From: a methanogenic archaeon mixed culture ISO4-G1
GTDB lineage: Archaea; Thermoplasmatota; Thermoplasmata; Methanomassiliicoccales; Methanomethylophilaceae
Length of the DNA: 64,000 bases
Direction: 5' to 3'
NCBI GenBank assembly: GCA_001563305.1
Contig: CP013703.1
Span: 682,001 to 746,000, forward strand
A program made the position numbers and the translations under genes. The notes beneath the pieces were generated by a model. That model did not search any database. It saw only the letters and a list, made by a program, of their open reading frames with translations, and had not been told where the DNA came from. Shown one piece after another: positions 37,153 through 45,504 of this stretch (positions are counted from its first letter, which is position 1; every line of letters starts with the position of its first letter).

Positions 37153-38037
37153 TCAGTTTTTGGGTCCGAAATAGATCTCTCTTTCTTCCAACATCTCTTC
37201 TGTGGTCCAATTTAAGTACTCGTGTTTCCCACATACTTCGCTGGAGTTGAAAGTACAGTCCAGGTGTCTGTATTTGCCGTCTATGCGAGCAAAGTTCCAA
37301 GCATGCGTCTCATGATATCTTTTATGCGTCTCATGATATCTTATCGGTTCTTTTGTGAGGTTATACTTGTTATATGGACGGCTATCATTAGTATCGAACT
37401 TCTTAAGGGGGGCCATCCGCTCAAAGTATTCTTTCTCGCTGTACTTCAAGATGGAATTCTTGGCATTATGGTTCTTCAGATCTCCATGGATTACGTAGCA
37501 TTTGACTCCGAAGCAGTTGAGAAGTAGCGTTGCGGCTTGCGAATATGATATGCAGACTCCCTAATTCTCAAGCAGAATCCCCCTTACGTCATGCCTTATA
37601 CGGAAGTCCCCATCCTTGCAGTACGTACATTTCTGTACAAGCCATTCGTTGACCCTAATCTCTTTTTCCAAGTCAGTTTCGCAGTCTGCTATTCCAAGGT
37701 AGTTGTAGAGGCCGTTGACCCTGCACGTGACGGCTCTCTGAAGTTCGTTCTTTTCCTTATTTGGCATATATTTGAACTTAACCTCTGTTTTCCCGTTTAT
37801 ATGTTCGAAATCGAAGGATTCTAAATGATACAGCAGCGGGTTGCAGTAATTAGCAATGATGATGAACTCCCGAATCGTCTCTTCGTCAAAGATGCAAGGA
37901 AGCGTAACAGTCTTTTTTGATGTTTGGCTGGTCAGAGCTTTCAGTATCTTTTCGAATGCTTGGCGTTCTCCATCACTTGGATATTTGTCAGAAAGCCAAT
38001 CTGGTTTTGGAAACGTTATCAAAAAAGGGTCAATCAT
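37153..38037 (-). CDS. Transglutaminase-like protein with an in-frame TAG beside the catalytic Cys
   Basis: One 294-codon frame with TAG at 37563-37561 (codon 159). Downstream, the transglutaminase/protease core is complete: G-V-Cys162 in GVCISYSQAATLLLNCFGV, His245 in THAWNFARIDG and Asp260 in YRHLDCTF, the Cys-His-Asp triad. Upstream is about 155 residues with RVNEWLVQKCTYCKD and RHDVRGILLEN, the helix and turn that usually lead into K-G-x-C. The TAG occupies that position just before Gly-Val-Cys, so a lysine derivative there is natural. A short tandem repeat (RYHETH twice, 37305-37345) precedes the catalytic His. Starts with ATG at 38037, final stop TGA; no signal peptide. The substrate is unknown. 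Confidence 0.7.
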
Positions 38038-38343
38038 AAATGTGTATCATATTCTGCAAAATTTGAATTTTATGCGAATTTGTCTGTTATCAGTCCATGT
38101 TAATTCATAAAGTCAAAGATCTCGCAATAACTGAATAGCAACATTTGTTGGATGATGGATTTGATTTGACATTGAGAGGACAAAAACTCTTGGAATTTGA
38201 TTCAAAGTTTGAATTGTATCAGTTCAGGACGAACTGTTTATGAACTTTCAGATTCGACATAGACACCATATTCACTTTAGAAGAAATGAACAATAGTGGC
38301 ATATTGAGCTGATACATTCTATAGTTAGTACTGATCACACTAA
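38038..38343. other. Intergenic stretch without a recognised gene
   Basis: About 306 AT-rich bases upstream of the transglutaminase-like gene. I see no coding frame, tRNA or strong hairpin; it probably contains the promoter of the leftward gene at 38037. Confidence 0.5.
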
Positions 38344-38766
38344 TCATCCATCGATAATTAGCATAGAACTAACTTTGGAAGCTTTCTTTGTTATGTTCTC
38401 CAGTCTGTAGAAGTTTCCCCCATCATCCGTTAACATGCTCAAGTTGTTCCTTATCACGTTTATTTCGAATTCCGACAATCCGCTTGGGCCGTCTTTGGTA
38501 TTTTTCAGGATAATCACATCGCCTTTGATACAGAGGTCTGAATCCAAAGATATGATCGTTTGTCTGGAATTATCGGTAACTTTGACAGCGTACGCTATGA
38601 CAAGAGGTATCAAGCCAAGATACACGTAAGTAAATGCGAACCTACCTATCCCCAAGTACTCTTCGAAGCCCGAAGGATCTAAAGTGATGCGCCTCGGTCC
38701 GTACACATTGCATTCGGTCCCGACTATGAATGCTACTACGCTCTCGCATGCTTGTTTGATAAACAT
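38344..38766 (-). CDS. Hypothetical protein with one membrane-like segment
   Basis: A 140-residue protein of no recognised family. One hydrophobic stretch, IGRFAFTYVYLGLIPLVIAY, around residues 40-60 could be a transmembrane helix. The rest is soluble-looking (IISLDSDLCIKGDVIIL). The ATG at 38766 follows a purine-rich GAGATGATGAA. It lies downstream of the methyltransferase gene on the same strand, 160 bases away across a strong hairpin, so co-transcription is uncertain. Stop TGA. Confidence 0.6.
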   Translation of the reverse strand: MFIKQACESVVAFIVGTECNVYGPRRITLDPSGFEEYLGIGRFAFTYVYLGLIPLVIAYAVKVTDNSRQTIISLDSDLCIKGDVIILKNTKDGPSGLSEFEINVIRNNLSMLTDDGGNFYRLENITKKASKVSSMLIIDG

Positions 38767-38893
38767 TTCATCATCTCGTTTTCATCATCAGTTCTATCTT
38801 TATCAAGGTCCAGTTCAGCAGATCCATGGCGATACTCAGCAAATCTGCCGCAAATCCGAGGAAAGGGCTTCTGTGCATGTTATCCATTGGAAC

Positions 38894-38920
38894 GGTGCTG
38901 GGCCGATAGGCCCAGGCACC
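38894..38920. terminator. Strong hairpin after the methyltransferase gene
   Basis: A stem of GGTG plus CTGGGCC pairs with GGCCCAG and CACC around a GATA tetraloop, with one bulged G. It starts 7 bases after the stop codon at 38927. There is no U-tract, so it could be a terminator, an mRNA 3' stabiliser or a processing site. Confidence 0.45.
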
Positions 38921-38926
38921 AGTTGT

Positions 38927-40066
38927 TCAGGCTCTGACCATCTCGATGTTGGCGGCACCGCTCTTGCCTATGTCGAGAATGCTCTTTTCCATGTCGGACC
39001 TGCATTTTTCTAAATCGCATGAATGGCAGTACACCGTGGTGGCCGATTGGCCGTTGAAGCAATAGACCACTATGCATGACTTGTCACCGGAATACGTTCT
39101 GATCTCGAAGCGGTAAATCCTTCCGTCAACGAATCTAGCTATGAATCCGTCTATCAGTTCATCTGCAGTGAACGAGAACATCGCACGAGCTTCGAACCCG
39201 CTATAGATGGCCTTATCCACCGGCGTGTATTTCATGAAGCAATCTGCATAGAACTCGCAGACGTCTAGCTCTGATCCAGGTTCCATCCTGGATACCATGC
39301 ACTGGAAGTGCTCTTCATACATTCCAAGTTCCAAGCATTTCAGATCCTCATAGGTTTCAATCACAGGCCTCAGCCCATGGGCACCTATAGCATCGATGAA
39401 TCCGCACAGAACACAGTCACGATCCATCCTTTCGATGCTGATGAGATTACCATCCTCTTTGATGAGATTCGATACCGTGGACGAGAACGCATCAAATCCA
39501 GAGGAATACGCATCGGTCCAATCGTCGAATATGCTTGCAGGATCCGGTTCTTCGATATCGCAGTTCTCGTGGAAGACACGCATTGTGAATACTGTATCGA
39601 ACTTCTCGCCATGGAGATCCTTGGCATCGCAGTTCCTGAACTCGATGTTGGTTACACCCATCTTCTCGCAGTTCCTGCGAGCGATTTCAACGCCTTTGGC
39701 ATTGCGATCGATCGACACGATCTTCTTCTCTGGGAACAGGCTGCCCAGGAATGTGGTCATGGCGCCGATATCGCACCCGATCTCCAGTATGGTTTCGCCG
39801 AAGCATTCTTTGTTCTTGTATATCCAGTTGCATGCTTTGTGAACGGTATCCACATCAAACGCACCAGTCAGAAACATTGCGAGATCGTAGTTGTCATTCT
39901 TCCTGTCGTAGAATGCCAGCCCATCCCCTCCTTTGGTCTTGTTGACCTGGCATACATCATCGATACCGATCTTGAATCTGGATCTCAGTTCTTTGTTCAG
40001 TCTGACCTCTCCATTGACCTTTTTGTATCCGAGTTTCTTTACATGCTCCTTTCCAACATCTATCAT
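38927..40066 (-). CDS. SAM-dependent class I methyltransferase
   Basis: A 379-residue protein with a Rossmann methyltransferase fold. Motif I is ETILEIGCDIGAMTTFLGSL (about 90-110), followed by the acidic motif II KIVSIDRNAKGVEIARRNCE, post-motif DKFDTVFTMRVFHE-like sequence (EKFDTVFTMRVFHE), and a Cys pair near the C-terminus (VYCHSCDLEKC). The substrate cannot be inferred. An excellent AAAGGAGGTCG ribosome site precedes the ATG. It lies downstream of the reverse transcriptase on the same strand, separated by about 560 bases rich in inverted repeats, and could be an accessory of that locus. Stop TGA. Confidence 0.75.
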   Translation of the reverse strand: MIDVGKEHVKKLGYKKVNGEVRLNKELRSRFKIGIDDVCQVNKTKGGDGLAFYDRKNDNYDLAMFLTGAFDVDTVHKACNWIYKNKECFGETILEIGCDIGAMTTFLGSLFPEKKIVSIDRNAKGVEIARRNCEKMGVTNIEFRNCDAKDLHGEKFDTVFTMRVFHENCDIEEPDPASIFDDWTDAYSSGFDAFSSTVSNLIKEDGNLISIERMDRDCVLCGFIDAIGAHGLRPVIETYEDLKCLELGMYEEHFQCMVSRMEPGSELDVCEFYADCFMKYTPVDKAIYSGFEARAMFSFTADELIDGFIARFVDGRIYRFEIRTYSGDKSCIVVYCFNGQSATTVYCHSCDLEKCRSDMEKSILDIGKSGAANIEMVRA

Positions 40067-40147
40067 TTTTCGACCTCCTTTCGGCTAATCAGGTATCAAC
40101 TGAGAATTAACGTTAAAGCTCCGGCTGATTACAATCAATCAATCTAA

Positions 40148-40276
40148 AGCAACGCTAGGAATCAACGATCCGGATGGCAGTTTACTGTCATCTTATGTTG
40201 CGTCATCCTTTCTTCGTTGATTCCGTGGACTATTTTTCCTCTTTTTGTCTCCTCTTCAAAGTAGTCAAGCGTTGCT
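40148..40276. repeat. Nested inverted repeats between methyltransferase and RT genes
   Basis: Two perfect inverted repeats are nested: AGCAACGCT at 40148-40156 with AGCGTTGCT at 40268-40276, and inside them GGAATCAACGA at 40158-40168 with TCGTTGATTCC at 40214-40224. A further GGATG/CATCC pairing continues inward, giving a long, mostly continuous hairpin. No coding frame explains the pairing. It may be a structured RNA or a 5' leader element of the methyltransferase gene that follows. The AT-rich interval 40285-40440 beside it holds A/G-rich AAAGA repeats and nothing else recognised. Confidence 0.5.
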
Positions 40277-40478
40277 GTCCCATATGCAAGAGCGTACAGG
40301 CAGAATCATTCTTTGTCCTCTTCTAGCGAAAAACTGGTAAATAAAGATTGCGATTTTTTAGTATTTAAAGAAAAGAAAAGAAAAGTTTAGCCAGCAATCA
40401 AATTGATTCTACAAAATTTTCTTTTCTTTTTTCTGAGATTATCTTTCATGAAGTCGGTGATTCTTCGGAGAAAAAGAT

Positions 40479-40637
40479 GTGCAGGACCGAAATCCTCCTG
40501 GTACCCGAAGGACGATCGATCGAAGACGGGAACCGTCTTCAAAAGGCCACCACACGGCACGACCATCTGCGAGGTCTGATATGTGCCGTGCCTGGACCAC
40601 CGGCAGATTAGCCGCGTCCGGCAATCAGGTCCTGCAC
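40479..40637 (-). ncRNA. Candidate structured RNA adjoining the reverse transcriptase
   Basis: A 159-base element closed by a perfect 10-bp terminal helix, GTGCAGGACC at 40479-40488 with GGTCCTGCAC at 40628-40637. Inside are two perfect 8-bp hairpins: CACGGCAC 40553-40560 with GTGCCGTG 40583-40590 (extended inward by GACC/GGTC), and GAAGACGG 40522-40529 with CCGTCTTC 40533-40540. On the minus strand it is followed by a T-rich run (ATCTTTTTCTCC). It overlaps only the last 13 bases of the RT gene. The architecture recalls the terminal a1/a2 pairing of retron RNAs or the ncRNAs of defence RT systems, but it is 3' of the RT gene rather than 5'. The strand is inferred from the U-tract and RT orientation. 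Confidence 0.5.
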
Positions 40638-41878
40638 GGCACTCCATCTTCGGATTCGGATTTATATCTACGGTTATAGAATCTGTTGACAAGGGTTTGG
40701 TAGCCCATTCCCTTCAGATATTGGTATGATACGCAATACAGGTTGCCCTTAACATGCTTTCCCGTGACGATGAATCTGCACCATTCCTGTATCTGATTAT
40801 CGATGATCTTTAGCGATTTATCAGTATTGATAAGAGGGAAGTACCAGTGCGTCCAGCAGGCCTTCGAGTTCTTCTCCCAACCGAAGAACCTCTGGTCCAT
40901 TCTGGTCAGGAAGCAATGGACGGATTCCTCTGTAGTCTTTTCGCCTATCTCAACCAGTTTTCTATAGTGCCTACCTTCCATTCTGATCTTCTTCATGGTC
41001 CTGTCCAAGGATTTTCTGTTCAGGTCGAATGAACCATCTTGGATGAACAGGCCCAGGAATTCGATTCTGTCATGAGGCCTGTAGAAGATCTCCTTGTCGG
41101 GGTTGATAACCAGATTTCTTTTTTTGATGAGCATCCTGACATACCCGACATGTTTATTCAGTTCCTCTTTGGAGTTTGAAAGGATAAGGATATCGTCAGC
41201 GAATCTGTAGTATTGGATCCTCATCTGTTTGAAATGGATGTCTATGTCGTTCAGATACAGATTGGAAAGGAACGTGGAGAATGGCAGGCCCGGCATGATG
41301 CCCCTTTTCTCATCTATGATGATCTCTCCTTCAAATTCGACCTCGGGATTACCGATTATACTGCCGATCAGTTCGATCACTCCTTTATCGATTCTCGCTT
41401 TCTTCATGATGCTAATCATCTTTTTCTGATCGACTGAGTTGAAGTATTTGGTGATGTCCGCTTTGTAGGCGTACATGGAACCTATATCATCTATGGCGCG
41501 AAGCCTGGCTACCGCTTTCTGGACGCCACCTTCGTTACGGAATGAATATAGATTATCCTGGAAGATAGCGTCATAATCCTGCAGCAGATCGGCCAGCACC
41601 CTCAGGACCATATGTTCGGTCATGTCCTTGCGTTTACATGAGTAGACAACACGTTTCTCTTCCGAATCAGGTTTGGGGATCTCGATCCTGCGAACAGGTT
41701 TGAATGTATACGTGCCATTACGTATGCTTTCAACAATTCCTCTGTATCTTCTGTTTACGATGAAATCCTCCATGATCTCTGCTTTCTCTTTGCTAGCAGA
41801 TGTCGATTTGCGCTTTAGGAAATCATCCCATACGGAATCGTCGCATAATCTGTCTATAATGGATCTGGATTCGGCCAT
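40625..41878 (-). CDS. Reverse transcriptase
   Basis: A 417-residue RNA-directed DNA polymerase. Core motifs: MYAYKADITKYFNSVDQ (motif A Asp), GIMPGLPFSTFLSNLYLNDI (motif B), QYYRFADDILILSNS (motif C, catalytic ADD), then KRNLVINPDKEIFY and RIEFLGLFIQDG. The roughly 150 C-terminal residues (FFGWEKNSKACWTHWYFPL, WCRFIVTGKH) have no maturase HNH. The motif B sequence is not the group II intron QGxxxSP form nor the SQ form typical of diversity-generating elements. It therefore looks like a stand-alone, possibly defence-related RT. A ribosome site AGGTGAAAG precedes the ATG. The structured element at 40479-40637 begins at its stop codon. Stop TGA. Confidence 0.85.
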   Translation of the reverse strand: MAESRSIIDRLCDDSVWDDFLKRKSTSASKEKAEIMEDFIVNRRYRGIVESIRNGTYTFKPVRRIEIPKPDSEEKRVVYSCKRKDMTEHMVLRVLADLLQDYDAIFQDNLYSFRNEGGVQKAVARLRAIDDIGSMYAYKADITKYFNSVDQKKMISIMKKARIDKGVIELIGSIIGNPEVEFEGEIIIDEKRGIMPGLPFSTFLSNLYLNDIDIHFKQMRIQYYRFADDILILSNSKEELNKHVGYVRMLIKKRNLVINPDKEIFYRPHDRIEFLGLFIQDGSFDLNRKSLDRTMKKIRMEGRHYRKLVEIGEKTTEESVHCFLTRMDQRFFGWEKNSKACWTHWYFPLINTDKSLKIIDNQIQEWCRFIVTGKHVKGNLYCVSYQYLKGMGYQTLVNRFYNRRYKSESEDGVPCRT

Positions 41879-41951
41879 CTTTCACCTGGAAACAGTAGGG
41901 TATTTTGTGATTAACAACTAAATAATATTTTTGTCAAAATATAACGAAAAC

Positions 41952-41959
41952 ATATTAAA
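41952..41959 (+). promoter_or_regulatory. TATA box of a probable leaderless transcript
   Basis: ATATTAAA is centred about 25 bases before the ATG at 41980. That spacing puts the transcription start at or next to the start codon and supports 41980 over the in-frame ATG at 41959. Confidence 0.55.
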
Positions 41960-41979
41960 TGGGTTATCGTAGTTCAATC

Positions 41980-42843
41980 ATGGAAAAATCGGATAGGGAA
42001 ATCAGGATCTTCCTGGTGTTTCATAACCGGAAAAGGGATACAAAAAAGTTGGAAAACAGGCTGAACGGTTCGCTAGCCGGAGGATGTGTTCTTGTCGTAA
42101 CCACAGATCCAGATGATCTGCCCCAAAGTGTTCCCAACCCTATAACAGTAGAACAGTGGCCTCGTTTGAAGGTGTCCGAATTATTTGCCATGACCTCAAT
42201 GTACGCCGGTCAAATAGGATCCTCCAATGAGCTGTTCATAAAGATACGTGAGAATGTGAAGAGGATCGAAAGGGAATTGAAAGGAAAGGCATTTTTGGAT
42301 ATAGATCTCGAATGTGCCGATCAGATTCAATCGTATACCTCAGCCAGACTCTCTGCGCTCTATCCATCTCACGTTCATTTAGGTAAAGATGAGAGGAGGC
42401 TGCAGTCCCTTCCCGGGAATGTTGAATTGAGTGACAGGGAGAAAGATTTGCTCATCTTCTTTTACGATCATAATCTTCTTTTCTCCAAGACCGAAGTCCT
42501 GGGAAAATTCAAGGAATACAACAGCAACAAGTATCAGCTCAGCAAGGATAAACTGGAACGTAACGGACTGATCATGAAGACGCTTCCTCCTGCCGATCGC
42601 GAGGTTCATGCTGGCAAAAATCCAGATTATTTCAAGGTCACGATCAATGGATTGTACAGTGCCCTTTTGGATAAGAAGTATGATTCAATGGATGAGATTA
42701 TGGATGACGGGCGTTACTATTATTACACCAAGATAGACAACAGCGGATACGAGAAGGGTGAGTTGAATATCGAATCCGAGAAACCACCAGTATCCAGGAT
42801 GAAGATTGATCTGAGTTACGATCCATACGGCAATTACGATTGA
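41980..42843 (+). CDS. Hypothetical protein with a winged-helix-like region
   Basis: A 287-residue protein without a recognised family. The N-terminal part alternates strands and helices (IRIFLVFHNRKRD, GGCVLVVTTDPDDLPQ), as in a Rossmann-like sensor domain. The middle segment LSDREKDLLIFFYDHNLLFS followed by LSKDKLERNGLIMK reads like a winged helix-turn-helix. It may be a DNA-binding regulator of the divergent RT gene, with which it shares a 100-base promoter region. It converges on and overlaps the GINS-like gene by 10 bases. Stop TGA. Confidence 0.65.
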   Translation: MEKSDREIRIFLVFHNRKRDTKKLENRLNGSLAGGCVLVVTTDPDDLPQSVPNPITVEQWPRLKVSELFAMTSMYAGQIGSSNELFIKIRENVKRIERELKGKAFLDIDLECADQIQSYTSARLSALYPSHVHLGKDERRLQSLPGNVELSDREKDLLIFFYDHNLLFSKTEVLGKFKEYNSNKYQLSKDKLERNGLIMKTLPPADREVHAGKNPDYFKVTINGLYSALLDKKYDSMDEIMDDGRYYYYTKIDNSGYEKGELNIESEKPPVSRMKIDLSYDPYGNYD

Positions 42844-43442
42844 GATCGTGAACCCGGAACTATCTCTAGGGCCTTTCCGTCGGAGATCAATGATCTAGCC
42901 AGGTCCGATGGAAGTGTGACAATGTCTTCGCGCATCAGGGGGCAGTCTATTCCGAAACTGTCAGCAGACGGAAGATCCTCAAGGATGCGGATCAGCATGC
43001 ATCCCCCTTCGCTATTGCATACTGGATCATCTCCCGCGCAGCCTCCAGAGTAATCTTCCATCTGGTAATCGTATGTTATTGAGAGCTGTTTGCGGACGGA
43101 GGATTGGGATTCATGGAAGAACTTGATCTCTTCATCGGTCATGGAATCTAATTTGGCATCAAATCCTTCGGCGGAACGAAGGGCTCTGAGGAATACCTTC
43201 TGTGTCCTGATGGCCGTGATGGATTTCACCATGACCTCTGCTTTTGTTTTCTTCTCTAGAGCTTCTTCGAAGAACGGAGAGTCAGGATCCTTGGCAAGCA
43301 TGATGCATTCGCGTTTCAGTGAATACAGCAAAACAGCCATTGATCTGTAGAGATCTGGTCTGACTGTCGACAGGGGGTTGGAACGCAGTTCGGTACGGTA
43401 TATGGAAGATAGTTCCTCGTATGTCAGATTATCAGTAGTCAT
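42834..43442 (-). CDS. GINS complex subunit, Gins51-like
   Basis: A 202-residue protein resembling archaeal Gins51 (Sld5/Psf1 type), part of the CMG replicative helicase. The N-terminal A domain reads TYEELSSIYRTELRSNPLST, then DLYRSMAVLLYSLKRE and SITAIRTQKVFLRALRS. The short C-terminal B domain is IRILEDLPSADSFGIDC and EDIVTLPSDLARSLISDGKA. A domain first and B domain last is the Gins51 order. A Cys-containing insert (GGCAGDDPVCNSEGGC) between them is unusual. It is the gene downstream of the Sel1-repeat gene on the same strand. Its position inside an accessory region raises the question of whether this is the sole chromosomal copy. Stop TAA. Confidence 0.75.
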   Translation of the reverse strand: MTTDNLTYEELSSIYRTELRSNPLSTVRPDLYRSMAVLLYSLKRECIMLAKDPDSPFFEEALEKKTKAEVMVKSITAIRTQKVFLRALRSAEGFDAKLDSMTDEEIKFFHESQSSVRKQLSITYDYQMEDYSGGCAGDDPVCNSEGGCMLIRILEDLPSADSFGIDCPLMREDIVTLPSDLARSLISDGKALEIVPGSRSQS

Positions 43443-43466
43443 GATATTATCCGCATAGGAATCTTA

Positions 43467-45251
43467 TCAGTCCGCAGATTGCACCGATTCTGGCACCGTG
43501 GTGGATTCGGTGGACTCATCCGCTGTCGTTTCCTGTCTCAGGGCATCATCCAGAGCCTTCAGTTCTTCCTTGGCATTTTCCAGACCCTGTTCCGCTGCAC
43601 GGCTGAGCCATTTATGCGCTTCCTTGTCGTCCTTGGTAAAGTACTCTCCGTCCCTGTACATGCATCCTAGGAATCTTTGCGAGTATGGGCTCCCCATCTC
43701 TGCTGCCCTCTTGAACAGTTCTGCAGCCTTTCCGAGATCCTTTTCCACACCTTTTCCGAAGTAGTAGATGTAACCCATGTTGTCGATGCATCCTGAGTCG
43801 CCCAGCCTTGCACCGATATCAAACCAGAGCCTCGATCTGTCGTAATCGACGGCGTGTCCGTCCTCGCCCGTTTCGTACATGTAACCCAGCTTATAACACG
43901 ATGAAGCGTCGTCATTCTCTATGGCGCGTCTCTCGAGCTTTTCATCACCAGTCTCTTTCGGGTATCCCGTGAATGGGTCATTAGCGTCCATCATCATGTC
44001 CGTCTTAGCCTTCGCCAGTTCGTCTCCGTTCATGTATGCCCTGTTGTACCAGTACAGTGCGCGCATCATGTCCTGAGTGACGAAGATGCCCTGTTCGTAC
44101 AGCCTTCCAAGCTCATTCATGGCAGCCGTGTTGCCATTCCTTGCTGCCCACCTGTACCATATAAGGGCTTTCTGGCCATCGTTGCCTTCTTCATACATGT
44201 AGTAGTCACCGAGGCGGCACTGTGCCCTGGGCTCATACTCCCATCCGGCACGGTGGTACAGTTCCAGAGCCTTATCCATGTCTTTAGGGATCAGTTCTCC
44301 CTTCTCGAAGATGGATGCAAGTTCGAACATGCTCTTGGCATCATCAAGTTCTGCGGCCTTCTCGTAGCATTTGATGGTCAGATCGGGCCTGTGCGGCATA
44401 TCGCTCCCTGTCCTGTACAGCTCTGCTGCCATCCTTAGGCATTTGACGTTGTTGGCCTCTATCCCTCTGTAGAGCCAGTATCTGGCCTCTGTCGGATCCT
44501 TAATTGTCTTGTCCTCGTGGAAGATTCTGGCTAGTTCGTAGCAGGCGGAAGAGCATCCGTCATTGGCTGCTCTCCTTATGGAGTACAGGCCTTCGTTCTT
44601 CATGTCGTGTCCAAGATAGAACTGAATCATCCCAAGGCTTAGGGCTGCATAGGCGTCTCCTTTGAGCATGGCTTCCGAATACCATTCCACCGCCTTGTCG
44701 AGATCTTTCGGCACTCCTTTGCCCGTTTCATACATGTATCCGAGACAGTACTGCGCGTCAGCATATCCCTGTTTGGCCGCTTTCTCGTACCATTCGACAG
44801 CCAGATGGTAATCCTTTATCTTACCCAGGCCGTCATAGTAGGATTCTGCCAGTTCAAACTGTGCTGCAGCATGTCCCTTGCGAGCCGCTTTGCGGATGAG
44901 GCTGAGGTACACATCCCTGTTCATCTCAACGCCGTCACCGTCCTTGTACATCAGCGCCATGTTGCCCATGGCCTTCGGAAGCCCCTGATCGGCGGCTTTT
45001 GCGAACCACTCGGCTGCCCTCGTATCATCTCTCTCAAAATAATCCCCCTTGTTGTAGAGGTATCCGATGTAGTTCTGTGCGGGAGCGTATCCCAGTTCTG
45101 CGGACCTGAGCATGTATGCAATGCCTCTCTTGCGGTCCTTCTTTACTCCTCTTCCTTCGTCGAGTTTCCTTCCCAGGATGTACAGGGCATGCGCATTTCC
45201 GGATTCTGCATCCTCTACCAGCCTCTCGTAGTTCATATCAAAATATCCCAT
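43467..45251 (-). CDS. Sel1-repeat protein
   Basis: A 594-residue protein built almost entirely of about 15 Sel1-like repeats of about 36 residues, for example NDTRAAEWFAKAADQGLPKA-like units (DTRAAEWFAKAADQGLPKAM) and HLAVEWYEKAAKQGYADAQ. No signal peptide is seen, so it is probably cytoplasmic. Sel1 solenoids mediate protein-protein interactions. It is a full-length relative of the frameshifted gene at 28814-30561. A ribosome site GAGAGGGGAA lies before the ATG. Beyond the last repeat the tail is Thr/Ser/Glu-rich (DESTESTTVPESV). The GINS-like gene follows on the same strand. Stop TGA. Confidence 0.9.
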   Translation of the reverse strand: MGYFDMNYERLVEDAESGNAHALYILGRKLDEGRGVKKDRKRGIAYMLRSAELGYAPAQNYIGYLYNKGDYFERDDTRAAEWFAKAADQGLPKAMGNMALMYKDGDGVEMNRDVYLSLIRKAARKGHAAAQFELAESYYDGLGKIKDYHLAVEWYEKAAKQGYADAQYCLGYMYETGKGVPKDLDKAVEWYSEAMLKGDAYAALSLGMIQFYLGHDMKNEGLYSIRRAANDGCSSACYELARIFHEDKTIKDPTEARYWLYRGIEANNVKCLRMAAELYRTGSDMPHRPDLTIKCYEKAAELDDAKSMFELASIFEKGELIPKDMDKALELYHRAGWEYEPRAQCRLGDYYMYEEGNDGQKALIWYRWAARNGNTAAMNELGRLYEQGIFVTQDMMRALYWYNRAYMNGDELAKAKTDMMMDANDPFTGYPKETGDEKLERRAIENDDASSCYKLGYMYETGEDGHAVDYDRSRLWFDIGARLGDSGCIDNMGYIYYFGKGVEKDLGKAAELFKRAAEMGSPYSQRFLGCMYRDGEYFTKDDKEAHKWLSRAAEQGLENAKEELKALDDALRQETTADESTESTTVPESVQSAD

Positions 45252-45353
45252 GTTCCCCTCTCTGTTCGTAAGATTGGGTTTATACTTGATAATATATAAA
45301 TGCTATTATCTAAGAAATAAAATTAAGCATTTAACTAAAATTTTACACTAAAA

Positions 45354-45374
45354 TGGTCCACCCTCGTCGGACCA
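45354..45374. promoter_or_regulatory. Palindrome in the divergent promoter region
   Basis: TGGTCC and GGACCA are separated by nine bases, in the 253-base interval between the Sel1-repeat gene (left) and the DUF2130-type gene (right). The form suits a dimeric repressor operator or a small hairpin. The surrounding sequence is AT-rich with TATA-like stretches. Confidence 0.3.
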
Positions 45375-45504
45375 AAATGATTGGGTAGAAAGGTCTTATC
45401 AATGGTAGCTAGATCCCCTTCTATATACTCCTTAATAATACCTTTCCCCACCCCCGTTCTAAGGCGTTAGAGGGTTCTTATTCTACTAAATTCATACACT
45501 GATT

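Noticed and set aside
37305-37345. Short tandem repeat as a CRISPR or regulatory array
   Set aside because: It is a two-copy in-frame duplication (RYHETH) inside the transglutaminase-like gene, with no spacers.
40360-40385. AAAGA repeats as a functional microsatellite
   Set aside because: Only a few imperfect units in AT-rich non-coding DNA; nothing ties them to a function.
40067-41878. Diversity-generating retroelement
   Set aside because: No template/variable repeat pair, no accessory protein and no SQ-type motif B were found near the reverse transcriptase.
40479-41878. Definite retron assignment
   Set aside because: The RNA-like element is 3' of the RT gene, and the retron-specific RT motifs are not in their expected places; only a looser comparison is justified.
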